In this document: positions 23,080 through 28,727 of the stretch, piece after piece
Position numbering within the stretch: the stretch's first letter is position 1
How the letters are laid out: each line of letters opens with the position of its first letter
Origin: a virus
IMG/VR virus record: IMGVR_UViG_3300043119_000026
Span: 1-31,371 of that record
Reading direction: 5' to 3' (one strand)
Length of the DNA stretch: 31,371 nt
Notes under the pieces: model-generated
Seen by the model: only the letters and a program-made list of their open reading frames with translations
Database searches by the model: none
Told to the model about the DNA's origin: nothing
Made by a program: the position numbers and the translations under genes

Positions 23080-23530
23080 TCCGTGGATGATTATTGGCGT
23101 AATCTGTGTGGTGCTTGGAACTTACAAGTACGGCACACATACAGGCTACAAAGAGCGTAATCAAGAGATGCAGGCAGAGATTGCCAAGCTGAATGAAGAA
23201 TCACGCGCTAAAGAGCAAAAACTTGCTGAAGACCTTAACCAAACATCTTCACAACTAAAAGAGGCTAATGATGTTGTCACTAAAAAACAAACTGATCTTG
23301 ATATTGCCATTCGTGCTGGCAGGGTGCGCCTCGGCTCCTCAAGTTGCGTACAAGCCGCCACAAGTTCCACCACTGCCAGCGGAAATAACAGCGAAGCAAG
23401 CGAATCTGAGCGAGAGACTCTCAGACTTATTGCTCAACTCGCAGCAGAAGGCGACAGGGCAATCAACGAGCTTAACGCCTGTATCGCAGCCTACAACCAA
23501 GTGAGGGACACAATAAATGGTCAACGCTGA
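23072..23530 (+). CDS. Rz: Inner-membrane spanin (Rz-like)
   Basis: This 152-residue protein starts at the ATG at 23072 (8 bp inside the previous gene). It has an N-terminal membrane segment MIIGVICVVLGTYKYG (about 6-21) and a coiled-coil periplasmic part (MQAEIAKLNEESRAKEQKLAEDL and following, to about 85). A C-terminal domain has cysteines near residues 90 and 138. With Rz1 it forms the complex that fuses inner and outer membranes at the end of lysis, which marks a Gram-negative host. An upstream in-frame ATG at 22976 would lose the N-terminal signal and is rejected. Confidence 0.88.
   Translation: MINPWMIIGVICVVLGTYKYGTHTGYKERNQEMQAEIAKLNEESRAKEQKLAEDLNQTSSQLKEANDVVTKKQTDLDIAIRAGRVRLGSSSCVQAATSSTTASGNNSEASESERETLRLIAQLAAEGDRAINELNACIAAYNQVRDTINGQR
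23268..23504 (+). CDS. Rz1: Outer-membrane spanin lipoprotein (Rz1-like), embedded in Rz
   Basis: This protein of 78 residues lies entirely inside the Rz gene in the +1 frame, the classic embedded architecture. The signal peptide with lipobox LAGC (C20) is followed by a Pro-rich segment YKPPQVPPLPAEI, as expected for Rz1. The adjacent ATGs at 23268 and 23271 are both possible starts. The lipobox and Pro-rich segment make this a functional gene rather than a shadow frame. Confidence 0.88.
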   Translation: MMLSLKNKLILILPFVLAGCASAPQVAYKPPQVPPLPAEITAKQANLSERLSDLLLNSQQKATGQSTSLTPVSQPTTK

Positions 23531-24116
23531 ACAACTAGCAAAGCTGCACATTGACCCACAATGGGTAGATTCTCTAAACGAGACATTTGAGCGTTTTCAG
23601 ATTGATACGCCTAACAAACAAGCCGCCTTCATCGGGCAGCTAAGTCACGAGTGCGGCAACTTTCGCATCCTTGAGGAAAATCTAAACTATCGTGCTGCCA
23701 CCTTAATGAAGTTGTGGGCAAAGCGTTTTCCTACTTTAGAAGTTGCAAATCAGTATGGCGGTAATCCTAAAAAAATTGCAAACATGGTTTACTCAAATCG
23801 AATGGGAAACCGTGACGAGGCGTCTGGAGACGGGTATCGTTTCCGTGGTCGTGGCTGTATTCAGCTTACTGGTCATGCAAATTATTTTCACGCTGGAAAA
23901 GCATTAGGCGTTGACTTTGTGATGGAGCCTGATTTGGTGGCAACTCCAAAGTTTGCTGCACTAACTGCGGGATGGTTTTGGGAAACTCACGATTGCAACC
24001 GCTTGGCTGCTAACGGTGATTGGATTGGTCTAACCAAAAAAATCAATGGCGGGACTATTGGCCTAGAAGATCGCGTGAAGCATATCAATCAAGCGCTTGC
24101 TGTACTTCAGGCGTAA
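23517..24116 (+). CDS. Endolysin, glycoside hydrolase family 19 type
   Basis: This 199-residue single-domain enzyme has the GH19-like catalytic Glu in SHECGNF (H44, E45) and a second acidic site in NRDEASGDGYRFRGRG (E101). It also carries GCIQLTGHANY and the Trp-rich AGWFWETHDCNRLA. It should cleave peptidoglycan glycan strands after the holin permeabilises the inner membrane. There is no signal peptide or SAR segment, so it depends on a holin. The start overlaps the Rz stop by 14 bp. It is the last rightward late gene. Confidence 0.93.
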   Translation: MVNAEQLAKLHIDPQWVDSLNETFERFQIDTPNKQAAFIGQLSHECGNFRILEENLNYRAATLMKLWAKRFPTLEVANQYGGNPKKIANMVYSNRMGNRDEASGDGYRFRGRGCIQLTGHANYFHAGKALGVDFVMEPDLVATPKFAALTAGWFWETHDCNRLAANGDWIGLTKKINGGTIGLEDRVKHINQALAVLQA

Positions 24117-24208
24117 TGCACAAGCAAGGCAAGCACAACGATAAATGCAACAAGGCAGGCAACAACGCCAAGACCAAGGATTGCTGAAATCATAATGATG
24201 TTACTCAT
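24107..24208 (-). CDS. Very small membrane protein, last gene of leftward operon
   Basis: This is a 33-residue hydrophobic protein: MSNIIMISAILGLG at the start, then VVACLVAFIVVLALLV and HYA, essentially one or one and a half membrane spans. The ATG (24208-24206) overlaps the stop of the upstream zinc-finger gene by 8 bp, the coupling style of this operon. The stop lies 10 bp inside the convergent endolysin gene. Translational coupling and the clean hydrophobic profile support it. Function unknown. Confidence 0.55.
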   Translation of the reverse strand: MSNIIMISAILGLGVVACLVAFIVVLALLVHYA

Positions 24209-24401
24209 GCCTATGCTCCATTGCTTCGCCTAATGTTTGGAAATATTCGTCACACCGCTTGCAACGCCAGAGCCTTTGCTCTCTGACAGTCGCAATGCGT
24301 TGTTGACGACCCATCCAGCCTTCAATTACTCGTGAATCGCCCCGATAACTTGTCACGGATTCGAGATTTCGTGGCAATCTTTGATTGATTAAGTTCTTCA
24401 T
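24201..24401 (-). CDS. Small protein with C-terminal zinc-finger motif
   Basis: This 66-residue protein has a basic N-terminal part (LPRNLESVTSYRGDSRVIEGW) and a C-terminal C-x2-C-x12-H-x-H arrangement (C47, C50, H63, H65 in the CKRCDEYF...AMEHRHE segment). It looks like a single C2H2-type finger and is probably nucleic-acid binding. The 5' part overlaps the 3' end of the next upstream reading frame by about 80 bp, so one of the two may be shorter than given. Confidence 0.6.
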   Translation of the reverse strand: MKNLINQRLPRNLESVTSYRGDSRVIEGWMGRQQRIATVREQRLWRCKRCDEYFQTLGEAMEHRHE

Positions 24402-24597
24402 GTGTTTTCAGGAAATAGTCTAAAGACCCATTTTCTGACGAAATCCTTACTGTTTTCAATCCAACTTCACGCTGGCGGTAAGGTTTCTTTTCCATTTCGC
24501 GCTTGGGCCAAGGTGCGTTGGGTGCTAGAACCGTCTTGTACTTCGGTAATGCGTTCAAATTCTTCATCTTCTTCTTTTGTCCATTGAATGTTGTCAT
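24322..24597 (-). CDS. Possible small basic protein, uncertain
   Basis: This open frame of 91 residues is basic (KKPYRQREVGLKTVRIS, then NGSLDYFLKTHEELNQSKI). Alternative starts are the in-frame ATGs at 24567 and 24495. It overlaps the 3' part of the gene at 24467-24661 and the 5' part of the zinc-finger gene. The KTVRISSENGSLDYFLKTHEEL stretch looks protein-like. The large overlaps on both sides leave its reality in doubt, and the 24495 start would give the least overlap. Confidence 0.4.
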   Translation of the reverse strand: MTTFNGQKKKMKNLNALPKYKTVLAPNAPWPKREMEKKPYRQREVGLKTVRISSENGSLDYFLKTHEELNQSKIATKSRIRDKLSGRFTSN

Positions 24598-24661
24598 AGC
24601 CGTTTGACCAGTTCTTTTGGTCTGTTGGCCTTTGTGCGTGTCCTTTGCCGCCTGCGCTCAT
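24467..24661 (-). CDS. Small phage protein with GGKGxxxRP N-terminus
   Basis: This 64-residue protein begins MSAGGKGHAQRPTDQKNWSNGYDNIQW, a short motif recurrent in small phage proteins of early regions, followed by an acidic stretch (KEEDEEFERI). The ATG overlaps the stop of the upstream 36-residue membrane protein (ATGA). Function unknown. Confidence 0.6.
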   Translation of the reverse strand: MSAGGKGHAQRPTDQKNWSNGYDNIQWTKEEDEEFERITEVQDGSSTQRTLAQARNGKETLPPA

Positions 24662-24768
24662 GTAACCCCCGATTTGTTAAGCCATATCAAAGAATCAACC
24701 AACAGATATGCCACCGTTACGGGTACGCATAGCTGCCCAAAAAAATAAAATAAATCCAACCATTTCAT
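24658..24768 (-). CDS. Very small membrane protein
   Basis: This 36-residue protein has the start MKWLDLFYFFGQL, one span continuing through CVPVTVAYLLVDSLIWL, and a short polar end (NKSGVT). It is linked on both sides by ATGA overlaps, with the upstream gene (stop 24767-24765) and the downstream gene (start 24661). Together these make chance unlikely. The function is unknown. Confidence 0.6.
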   Translation of the reverse strand: MKWLDLFYFFGQLCVPVTVAYLLVDSLIWLNKSGVT

Positions 24769-25016
24769 TTAACCCCCTTTGGCATACCTGCCTTTGCATA
24801 GGTAAAGAACTCAGTTGGCTCAAGTGAAATGCGCTTAGTCTTTGGAAAGTCGCTCAAAGGACTAGACTTAGTTGTTCCATCATTTTCGCGTGTGGCTCGT
24901 GCCATCGTTCCGTACTTCACGCCATTGGCTTTTTGGGCTGCTTCTTTACGGATAGAAGACATAAATTCTGGCATATACGTTTCAACGTAAAGCGGTGAGA
25001 AAGCGTTAATAGTCAT
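24765..25016 (-). CDS. Small hypothetical phage protein
   Basis: This 83-residue protein has an N-terminal FSPLYVETYMPEFMSSIRKEAAQKANG segment and a basic C-terminal half with PKTKRISLEPTEFFTYAKAG. No known motif was recognised. It is coupled downstream by ATGA. It lies about 40 bp after the winged-helix gene, within the leftward operon. Confidence 0.65.
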   Translation of the reverse strand: MTINAFSPLYVETYMPEFMSSIRKEAAQKANGVKYGTMARATRENDGTTKSSPLSDFPKTKRISLEPTEFFTYAKAGMPKGVK

Positions 25017-25055
25017 CTAGCATCCAATCAATAAAAAGTCCGAATAGTACAAGGC

Positions 25056-25358
25056 TCATAAGAAACTCTCTTGCACTGGTTTGTAGCGCCATTCACGCTC
25101 TTGCCTACCGCTGTTTGATTTGACGGTTATGCCTGTTTGCTCGATGCAATCCATCTTTTCTAACTCGCTTAAACGCCTTGCTACTTGGTTGCTTTGAAGC
25201 CCTGTGGCGTTAGCAATGCCATCTTTACCCATTGGGCCAAATCGTTGCAGTGCAGCCACAATGACTTCTTGGTGCATCTTGGCTACGTCTTTGATTGAAT
25301 CAGCCGCCTGAAAGCTGGTGATTGCGTCTGTTGCTCTTGCTCTGAAAAATTTAAACAT
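25056..25358 (-). CDS. Winged-helix DNA-binding protein
   Basis: This protein of 100 residues uses the ATG at 25358, which has AAAGG at proper distance; an in-frame ATG at 25442 would add 28 basic residues. The core is a winged helix: IVAALQRFGPMGKDGIANATGLQSNQVARRLSELEKMDCIEQTG, with the recognition helix at LQSNQVARRLSEL and a wing ending in REWRYKP. The RARATD N-terminus recurs in phage proteins of this type. It may be a transcription regulator or replication accessory, downstream of the recombination genes. Confidence 0.75.
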   Translation of the reverse strand: MFKFFRARATDAITSFQAADSIKDVAKMHQEVIVAALQRFGPMGKDGIANATGLQSNQVARRLSELEKMDCIEQTGITVKSNSGRQEREWRYKPVQESFL

Positions 25359-25463
25359 ATCGTTACCTTTGCAAGTTGGTGTGGCTACTCGCTGCACTGG
25401 TTTCTTGACGTCTTTGGATTTACCCATCGGCCCGTACAGCATCCGCTTTCACCACGAAATCAA

Positions 25464-25727
25464 TTAAAACGGCATATCTTCGTCTGGTGGGAAGCCATCA
25501 TTAGATTGCTTTTGTGGAGCAAATTTCTGCTCACCATCTTTAGGTTGAGGTGGGAACATAAATGCCCATCCTTGCCAGCCATTTTCAATTAATGGGATTG
25601 AGTGCAGCTTGAGCATTGGCCCCTTCTTTGTTTCAATCACATCACCAATGTGCTGATAACGAACTTTCTCTTGCCCGTCTTTAATGTACGTTCCCGCACG
25701 AACTTTTACTTCATAAACTACTGCCAT
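25464..25727 (-). CDS. SSB-like ssDNA-binding protein candidate
   Basis: This 87-residue protein has beta-rich segments VVYEVKVRAGTYI, VRYQHIGDVIETKKGPMLKLHSIPL and GWQGWAFMFPPQ, then a disordered linker and an acidic-hydrophobic tail ending DEDMPF, like the protein-interaction tip of bacterial SSB. It lies next to the YqaJ exonuclease and ERF annealase, where a ssDNA-binding protein is expected. The tip motif is the main evidence; the core is shorter than a full SSB OB-fold. A good AAGGAAAG site precedes the ATG. Confidence 0.65.
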   Translation of the reverse strand: MAVVYEVKVRAGTYIKDGQEKVRYQHIGDVIETKKGPMLKLHSIPLIENGWQGWAFMFPPQPKDGEQKFAPQKQSNDGFPPDEDMPF

Positions 25728-25736
25728 TTTCTTTCC

Positions 25737-26363
25737 TTACTTAGAGTGTTCATCTGAAATTTGCTTTACGACCAAATCGTAAAACTTACGCGCTTCGTCA
25801 ACCTTGAATTTTATTTTGTCTTCAAGTGCTTGGTCGCGTTTGTAGTTAAGCAACGTAACCCGAAGCTCGGGTGCAATATGCTCAACTTGATGCAATGCCT
25901 TGCTTTCAAACCCAACCAGGTGGTCAGGCGTGTTTACAAGGCAATATGCAATCTGTGCCTCATCCAAATCCCAAAGCATCATGTAGCCACGAAGCTGCCA
26001 TTCATAGGTATTGTTTTCACCTTCTGATGCCAAGCATGGGAACGTAGACAAAGACCAAGGAGATTTAATGTCAATGATGTGGTCAGCAACAATGTCAGCC
26101 TCGCCAGTTAGCCATTCGTTTGTTTTGCGCTCTGTGTTCTTTTTAAAGTCCGTGAACAGCACAGAGTTGAGCAATTCAATAGAACGGTCTTCAACAAGCA
26201 AACCCTTCTCGGTGTACTTGCTTGAGAAGTGTTCGTCATAGCCGTAAACAAACTCTTTGGCTTGCTTAGTGATGGCTGTCTTGGCTCCAACTGACAAGGT
26301 TTCATCCTTGCCTTTTGGGTCTGTCATGATTTCAGCGAGTGAGCTGGCGCGAATTTTAAGCAT
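25737..26363 (-). CDS. YqaJ-type viral recombinase exonuclease
   Basis: This protein of 208 residues uses the ATG at 26363, which overlaps the ERF stop by 8 bp. It is lambda-exonuclease-like: SSLAEIMTDPKG near the N-terminus, the YTEKGLLVEDRSIELL helix (50-65, E52/E58), then GEAD (87-90) and IIDIKSPWS with D98-x-K100, the PD-(D/E)xK core. It should resect dsDNA ends to give ssDNA for the ERF annealase encoded just upstream. A longer frame to 26468 exists, but the extra 35 residues read through ERF in another frame. Confidence 0.9.
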   Translation of the reverse strand: MLKIRASSLAEIMTDPKGKDETLSVGAKTAITKQAKEFVYGYDEHFSSKYTEKGLLVEDRSIELLNSVLFTDFKKNTERKTNEWLTGEADIVADHIIDIKSPWSLSTFPCLASEGENNTYEWQLRGYMMLWDLDEAQIAYCLVNTPDHLVGFESKALHQVEHIAPELRVTLLNYKRDQALEDKIKFKVDEARKFYDLVVKQISDEHSK

Positions 26364-26892
26364 TTGCAAGTGCCTCGATAACTTGTTTATCTTGTGCTGG
26401 CGTAAGCGTGAACGTATCACGCAGCTTCTCGGTGGTGTACTGGCCTGCAAGAATCTTGTCGATTGCACCTTGCAAGCGTTTAGCGTCTAAGCATGGCTTC
26501 TCGGCTGGCTTTTCAACTTGGCGACTAGCCTTGTTGCCATCATCATCTTCTGGTGCAATACCGCAAGCCGCCATTAAGCTGTAACGTCTGGCGTATGTCA
26601 GAGCAGAAGCGTAGCCCTGTGGGTCTTTCTTAACCGCTGGAAAGTGAACAATTCCACATTCAAGCATCTCGCCAGATTCATGGACAAATACTGTTTCACA
26701 CATGATGCCATCGGCGCAGTCATAGTTCTTTTGCAACAGGAAAATTCCGTTGTTGTTAAGCGCGTCAATCACAGCTTCAACGCAAGCTGAAAGGTCAGCA
26801 TACTTTGAGCGAAAGTGTGGATTGGCGGAAGTCTTGAGTGCAGGGCCAAAGGCTTTTTGTGCTTTGACCAAAGCTGATGCGATGTTTTTCAT
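26356..26892 (-). CDS. erf: ERF-family ssDNA annealing protein
   Basis: This protein of 178 residues starts at the ATG at 26892; a TTG at 26904 would add four residues. It has the typical ERF features: IASALVKAQKAFGPALKTSANPHFRSKYADLSACVEAVIDALNNNGIFLLQ at the N-terminus, then a GYASALTYARRYSLMAACGI signature followed by an acidic EDDDGN stretch. ERF proteins form rings and anneal complementary strands, often helping circularise terminally redundant genomes. This suits a genome with repeated ends. Partners are the YqaJ nuclease and the SSB-like protein. Confidence 0.92.
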   Translation of the reverse strand: MKNIASALVKAQKAFGPALKTSANPHFRSKYADLSACVEAVIDALNNNGIFLLQKNYDCADGIMCETVFVHESGEMLECGIVHFPAVKKDPQGYASALTYARRYSLMAACGIAPEDDDGNKASRQVEKPAEKPCLDAKRLQGAIDKILAGQYTTEKLRDTFTLTPAQDKQVIEALANA

Positions 26893-26894
26893 GT

Positions 26895-27095
26895 TTAACC
26901 CCAAAGTTGAGAGACTACGAAACCAGCGGCAAAGGCGCAGGCGATATAAACCCAGAATTCAGCTTGTTCGCTAACGTCTGAGCGATGGCCTTCCATCCAT
27001 TCCCAACGCTGACGAGACTGAATAGCGTCATAAGTGTTTGGGTAGGCTTCTTGCATGGTGCGGGGGTAAGTGCGGGTAGTGTCATTGAGTTTCAT
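26895..27095 (-). CDS. Small membrane-anchored protein, first gene of leftward operon
   Basis: This 66-residue protein has an N-terminal TYPRTMQEAYPNTYDAIQ segment, a charged middle (RQRWEWMEGHRSD) and a C-terminal membrane span (FWVYIACAFAAGFVV, about 47-61). AGGAAAC lies upstream of the ATG. Its stop is three bases before the ERF start. Function unknown. Confidence 0.68.
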   Translation of the reverse strand: MKLNDTTRTYPRTMQEAYPNTYDAIQSRQRWEWMEGHRSDVSEQAEFWVYIACAFAAGFVVSQLWG

Positions 27096-27139
27096 TTTGT
27101 TTCCTAAGTACCGTTTGCGTTGCGCTGCGGGATGTGTAA

Positions 27140-27145
27140 AGTATA
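27140..27145 (-). promoter_or_regulatory. Probable -10 of the leftward early promoter
   Basis: Read on the minus strand, TATACT (27145-27140) is a good -10. The -35 region (27163-27169) is poor, with only TGAAAA or CTGAAA available. Transcription would begin near 27132, giving a leader of about 37 bases before the ATG at 27095. A copy of the putative operator overlaps this -10. Confidence 0.5.
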
Positions 27146-27157
27146 AGGCAGATTACA
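27143..27157 (-). promoter_or_regulatory. Putative operator, copy 1
   Basis: On the minus strand this reads TGTAATCTGCCTTAT, matching copy 2 (27221-27235, plus strand) at 13 of 15 positions. It overlaps the leftward -10, so binding would block leftward transcription. It is a candidate site for the Cro-like protein encoded at 27234. Confidence 0.6.
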
Positions 27158-27198
27158 GACTTTTTTCAGGTTTGCAAAAAATATTTGTGGCGTGTTGC

Positions 27199-27226
27199 TT
27201 GACTGCAACAATCCAGCTTATATAAT
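27199..27226 (+). promoter_or_regulatory. Strong rightward early promoter with leaderless start
   Basis: TTGACT (27199-27204) and a perfect TATAAT (27221-27226) are separated by 16 bp. The ATG at 27234 is eight bases after the -10, exactly where transcription should begin. The message would therefore start at or within a base of the start codon and lack a Shine-Dalgarno sequence, as for lambda cI from PRM. Confidence 0.85.
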
Positions 27227-27235
27227 CTGCCGTAT
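27221..27235 (+). promoter_or_regulatory. Putative operator, copy 2
   Basis: TATAATCTGCCGTAT spans the -10 element and the start of the Cro-like gene. It matches copy 1 at 13 of 15 positions in inverted orientation 64 bp away. Occupancy would repress the rightward operon, giving autorepression. Confidence 0.6.
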
Positions 27236-27395
27236 GAACAAAGATTACTTCATCAAACTAGCAGGCTCACAGACAGCCCTTGCAAAGCTACTTGGAATCA
27301 ACCAAGCGGCTGTGGCTCAGTGGAAAGAAGTGCCACAAGCAAGAATCTGGCAACTAAAACTTTTAAAACCCAAGTGGTTTAAGGAACAAAAATGA
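27234..27395 (+). CDS. Cro-like repressor
   Basis: This 53-residue single-domain helix-turn-helix protein has the YFIKLAGSQTALAKLLGINQAAVAQWKEVPQARIWQL layout of Cro/DicC-type proteins, with the turn at residues about 20-23 and recognition helix NQAAVAQWKE. An in-frame ATG at 27192 lies upstream of the promoter -10 and is rejected. The protein lies at a divergent promoter with two matching sites and is the first gene of the rightward operon. No CI-like partner is encoded nearby. Confidence 0.88.
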   Translation: MNKDYFIKLAGSQTALAKLLGINQAAVAQWKEVPQARIWQLKLLKPKWFKEQK

Positions 27396-27694
27396 GCTAT
27401 TCAGAAATTGAAATGAAGACGGTTCAATGGGGGGAAAAACGTGGCATTGTGCAAAACAGCACACCCGCTGCCCAAGCAATCAAAACGCAAGAAGAACTTG
27501 ACGAGCTGATTGATGCTATCCGCAACAACGACCGCGCTGCTATGGCTGATGCATACGGCGACATTCTGGTGACGCTAATCATGGGCTGTGCAATTGCTGA
27601 CTTGGACTTGGTAACGTGTTTTCAAGGCGCTTACAACGAAATCAAAGACCGCAAGGGTAGCCTTAATGCTCAAGGTCTGTGGGTGAAAGAATGA
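27392..27694 (+). CDS. MazG-like nucleotide pyrophosphohydrolase
   Basis: This 100-residue protein has the MazG/all-alpha NTP-PPase metal motif: EELDEL (E34, E35, E38) and DAYGDILVTL with D53 and D57 (ExxE...DxxxD). Related enzymes hydrolyse NTPs or dNTPs to monophosphates; in phages they are proposed to adjust nucleotide pools or counter the host starvation response. It is coupled to the Cro-like gene and to the next gene by ATGA overlaps, so it should be expressed early. Confidence 0.88.
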   Translation: MSYSEIEMKTVQWGEKRGIVQNSTPAAQAIKTQEELDELIDAIRNNDRAAMADAYGDILVTLIMGCAIADLDLVTCFQGAYNEIKDRKGSLNAQGLWVKE

Positions 27695-27843
27695 TGGGCG
27701 ACATTTTTGCAATCATGTGCTTTGTTGCTTGGTTGACACACATCTTCACTTGCTTTGCTTATGGCTTCTGGGGCTTCTTGGTAGCTGGAGCAATCTTTTT
27801 TCCAATCGGAATACTTCACGGAATGTATCTGTGGTTTAACTGA
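27691..27843 (+). CDS. Small membrane protein with two spans
   Basis: This 50-residue protein is almost entirely hydrophobic: DIFAIMCFVAWLTHIFTCFAYG, then WGFLVAGAIFFPIGILHGMYLWF. Small inner-membrane proteins with this GAIFFPIGILHG-like ending are common in phage early regions; none has a firm function that I know. The ATG overlaps the mazG-like stop (ATGA). Confidence 0.75.
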   Translation: MMGDIFAIMCFVAWLTHIFTCFAYGFWGFLVAGAIFFPIGILHGMYLWFN

Positions 27844-27956
27844 TATACAATGTTTTGAAACGAGGCTAGGTGCGAAGTCATGAGCGCACTGAAAAGAGTT
27901 ACCCCTTCTCCTGCCTATGTTTCTTTCATCAAAGGGGCTGTTAAAAAGCGGGCTTT
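27844..27956 (+). other. Short untranslated stretch before the replication gene
   Basis: No convincing gene is seen. An ATG at 27880 opens a frame that runs mainly as a shadow of the replication gene and is not called. CCCCTT (27902-27907) can pair with AAGGGG (27932-27937) across a 24-base loop, about 20 bases before the ATG at 27957, possibly affecting translation of the replication protein. Confidence 0.4.
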
Positions 27957-28727
27957 ATGCACTACTACCAGTTCAACATTGGTGACTACGCCAGTCACAC
28001 GCGCCATCTCGACTTGCTTGAGGACTTGGCTTATCGCAGGATTCTTGACCTTTATTACCTTCATGAACGCCCGTTGAACGGAGATGCATCGTTCGTTGCC
28101 AAACAGATTGGCATGAGGGATGACGCTGCAATCGTTCGTGATGTACTTAATGAGTTTTTCCAAAAGACTGATGAAGGCTATGTAAATGGCAGGGCAGATA
28201 AGGAAATTGCTCACTATCATTCAAAGATTGAACAAGCGTCACGCGCTGGTAAAGCATCCGCTGAACGTAGGTCTAACGCCCGTTCAACAGACGTTCAACC
28301 AAACAATAAACAAGAAACAATAAACATAAAACAAGAAACAAAGAAGAAAGCAACTGGCGTTGCTATGCCTGAAGGCATTTCACAATCTGTTTGGGATGAA
28401 TTTATAGCCCATCGAAAAGCCAAGAAAGCCAAAGTCACAGAGTTGGTGATTGAAGGCATTGGCAAAGAAGCATCAAAAGCTGGCTGGTCGTTGGAAGACG
28501 CATTGAAAGAAACAATCGTGCGTAACTGGCAATCTTTCAAAGCTGATTGGGTTGCTGTAAAGCCACAAATGCAAAACAAGTGGGATGTGGCTGGTATCAC
28601 TACGCCACCGCCGCCAAACCAAGACGCTGCGTTGCGGAAGATTGAGGAAGACCGAAAGAAGGCTGTGCCACCATCTTTGGAGACATTGGCTAAATTGGCA
28701 GAGTTGCGTAAAGGGGTGACGCAATGA
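27957..28727 (+). CDS. DUF1376 (YdaU-like) replication protein
   Basis: This 256-residue protein has an N-terminal DUF1376 domain: YYQFNIGDYASHTRHLDLLEDLAYRRILDLYYLHERPL, then FFQKTDEGYVNGRADKEIAHY and a basic SRAGKASAERR linker. A low-complexity Asn/Lys/Gln linker (about 95-125) and a C-terminal domain (WDEFIAHRKAKKAKVTELVIEGIGKEASKAGWSLEDAL) follow. DUF1376 proteins take the place of lambda O-like initiators in many phages and would recruit host replication proteins, consistent with no polymerase or helicase being encoded. Its origin may lie inside this gene, as in lambda O, but no clear iterons were seen. Confidence 0.82.
   Translation: MHYYQFNIGDYASHTRHLDLLEDLAYRRILDLYYLHERPLNGDASFVAKQIGMRDDAAIVRDVLNEFFQKTDEGYVNGRADKEIAHYHSKIEQASRAGKASAERRSNARSTDVQPNNKQETINIKQETKKKATGVAMPEGISQSVWDEFIAHRKAKKAKVTELVIEGIGKEASKAGWSLEDALKETIVRNWQSFKADWVAVKPQMQNKWDVAGITTPPPPNQDAALRKIEEDRKKAVPPSLETLAKLAELRKGVTQ

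Noticed and set aside
27880-28077. Open frame of 65 codons starting before the DUF1376 gene
   Set aside because: After its first 25 codons it runs in the wrong frame of the replication gene, and that portion is Thr/Ser-rich and shadow-like.
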